Below are positions 63,969 through 64,000 of a DNA stretch of 64,000 nucleotides, piece after piece. The translations under genes and the position numbers were made by a program. Position 1 is the stretch's first letter, and every line of letters begins with the position of its first letter. The notes beneath the pieces were generated by a model. It was given only the letters and a program-made list of their open reading frames with translations. It was not told where the DNA came from and searched no databases. Origin of the DNA: Flavobacterium tructae (GTDB taxonomy: Bacteria > Bacteroidota > Bacteroidia > Flavobacteriales > Flavobacteriaceae); NCBI RefSeq assembly GCF_002217475.1, contig NZ_MUHH01000017.1, positions 484,991 to 548,990 on the forward strand, read 5' to 3'.

Positions 63969-64000
63969 ATGAAAAAAATGTTACTTATTCTTGCACTAAC
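63969..64000 (+). CDS. Start of a probable outer-membrane protein gene (cut by the window end)
   Basis: ATG at 63969 opens a frame reading MKKMLLILAL, matching the signal peptide start of the barrel gene at 63190. Only ten codons are visible. A motif shared with the promoter region at 54027 lies upstream. Confidence 0.5.
   Translation, partial: MKKMLLILAL

Overview
The window comes from a Bacteroidota genome, almost certainly a Flavobacterium or a close relative. The support is: low G+C; promoters of the TTG-N17-23-TAnnTTTG type; the gliding gene gldA; GLPGLI, DUF5686 and SusC/CirA-like outer-membrane barrel proteins; flavobacterial palindromic repeats; and few Shine-Dalgarno sequences. The dominant theme, from about 18 to 50 kb, is acquisition and assembly of sulfur amino acids.

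Layout. 0-8 kb: housekeeping and envelope genes (end of a DUF5686 protein, acyltransferase, AlkA-type glycosylase, soluble and membrane pyrophosphatases, a higBA toxin-antitoxin cassette between two identical palindromic terminators, deoxynucleoside kinase). 8-18 kb: GLPGLI protein plus TonB-type barrel, a large exported protein of unknown function, a DUF4153 membrane protein and an M28 peptidase. 18-31 kb: metK, a TonB-dependent receptor, metY, a degenerate homoserine dehydrogenase, metX and thrA. 31-43 kb: OsmC protein, metZ, an Rrf2 regulator, two TauE/SafE permeases and a sulfate-assimilation run (cysH, cysD, cysN, sulfite reductase, siroheme genes, ferredoxin-NADP reductase). 44-50 kb: metH split into two genes, and metF. 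50-64 kb: methyltransferase, dicarboxylate/amino-acid symporter, PLP decarboxylase, a TonB receptor/DUF4374/PepSY operon, another barrel receptor, gldA and small barrel proteins.

How it works together. APS made by CysDN is reduced by an Fe-S type CysH (no APS kinase is seen). Sulfite is reduced by a siroheme sulfite reductase whose cofactor genes and probable electron-supplying reductase lie next to it. Sulfide enters O-acetylhomoserine (ThrA and MetX products) through MetY/MetZ, and MetH/MetF/MetK complete methionine and SAM.

The most interesting feature is regulatory. Three unannotated tiny ORFs rich in Met and Cys codons (22922, 26275, 19641) each lie just upstream of an intrinsic terminator. 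In two of them a segment at the end of the ORF or just after it can pair with the 5' arm of the terminator over 8 nt, the geometry of a ribosome-mediated attenuator. Behind two of these attenuators lie small proteins (62 and 66 aa) that share a C-terminal signature, SLLFxMY-x(2)-E-x(3)-LFI, and have no function I recognise. The third lies in front of a TonB-dependent receptor. The same locus carries two SAM-I riboswitches (before metX and metH) and a structured, SAM-II-like leader with a terminator before metK. A locus-wide sulfur amino acid attenuation system with an associated small-protein family is the best candidate for an undescribed system here.
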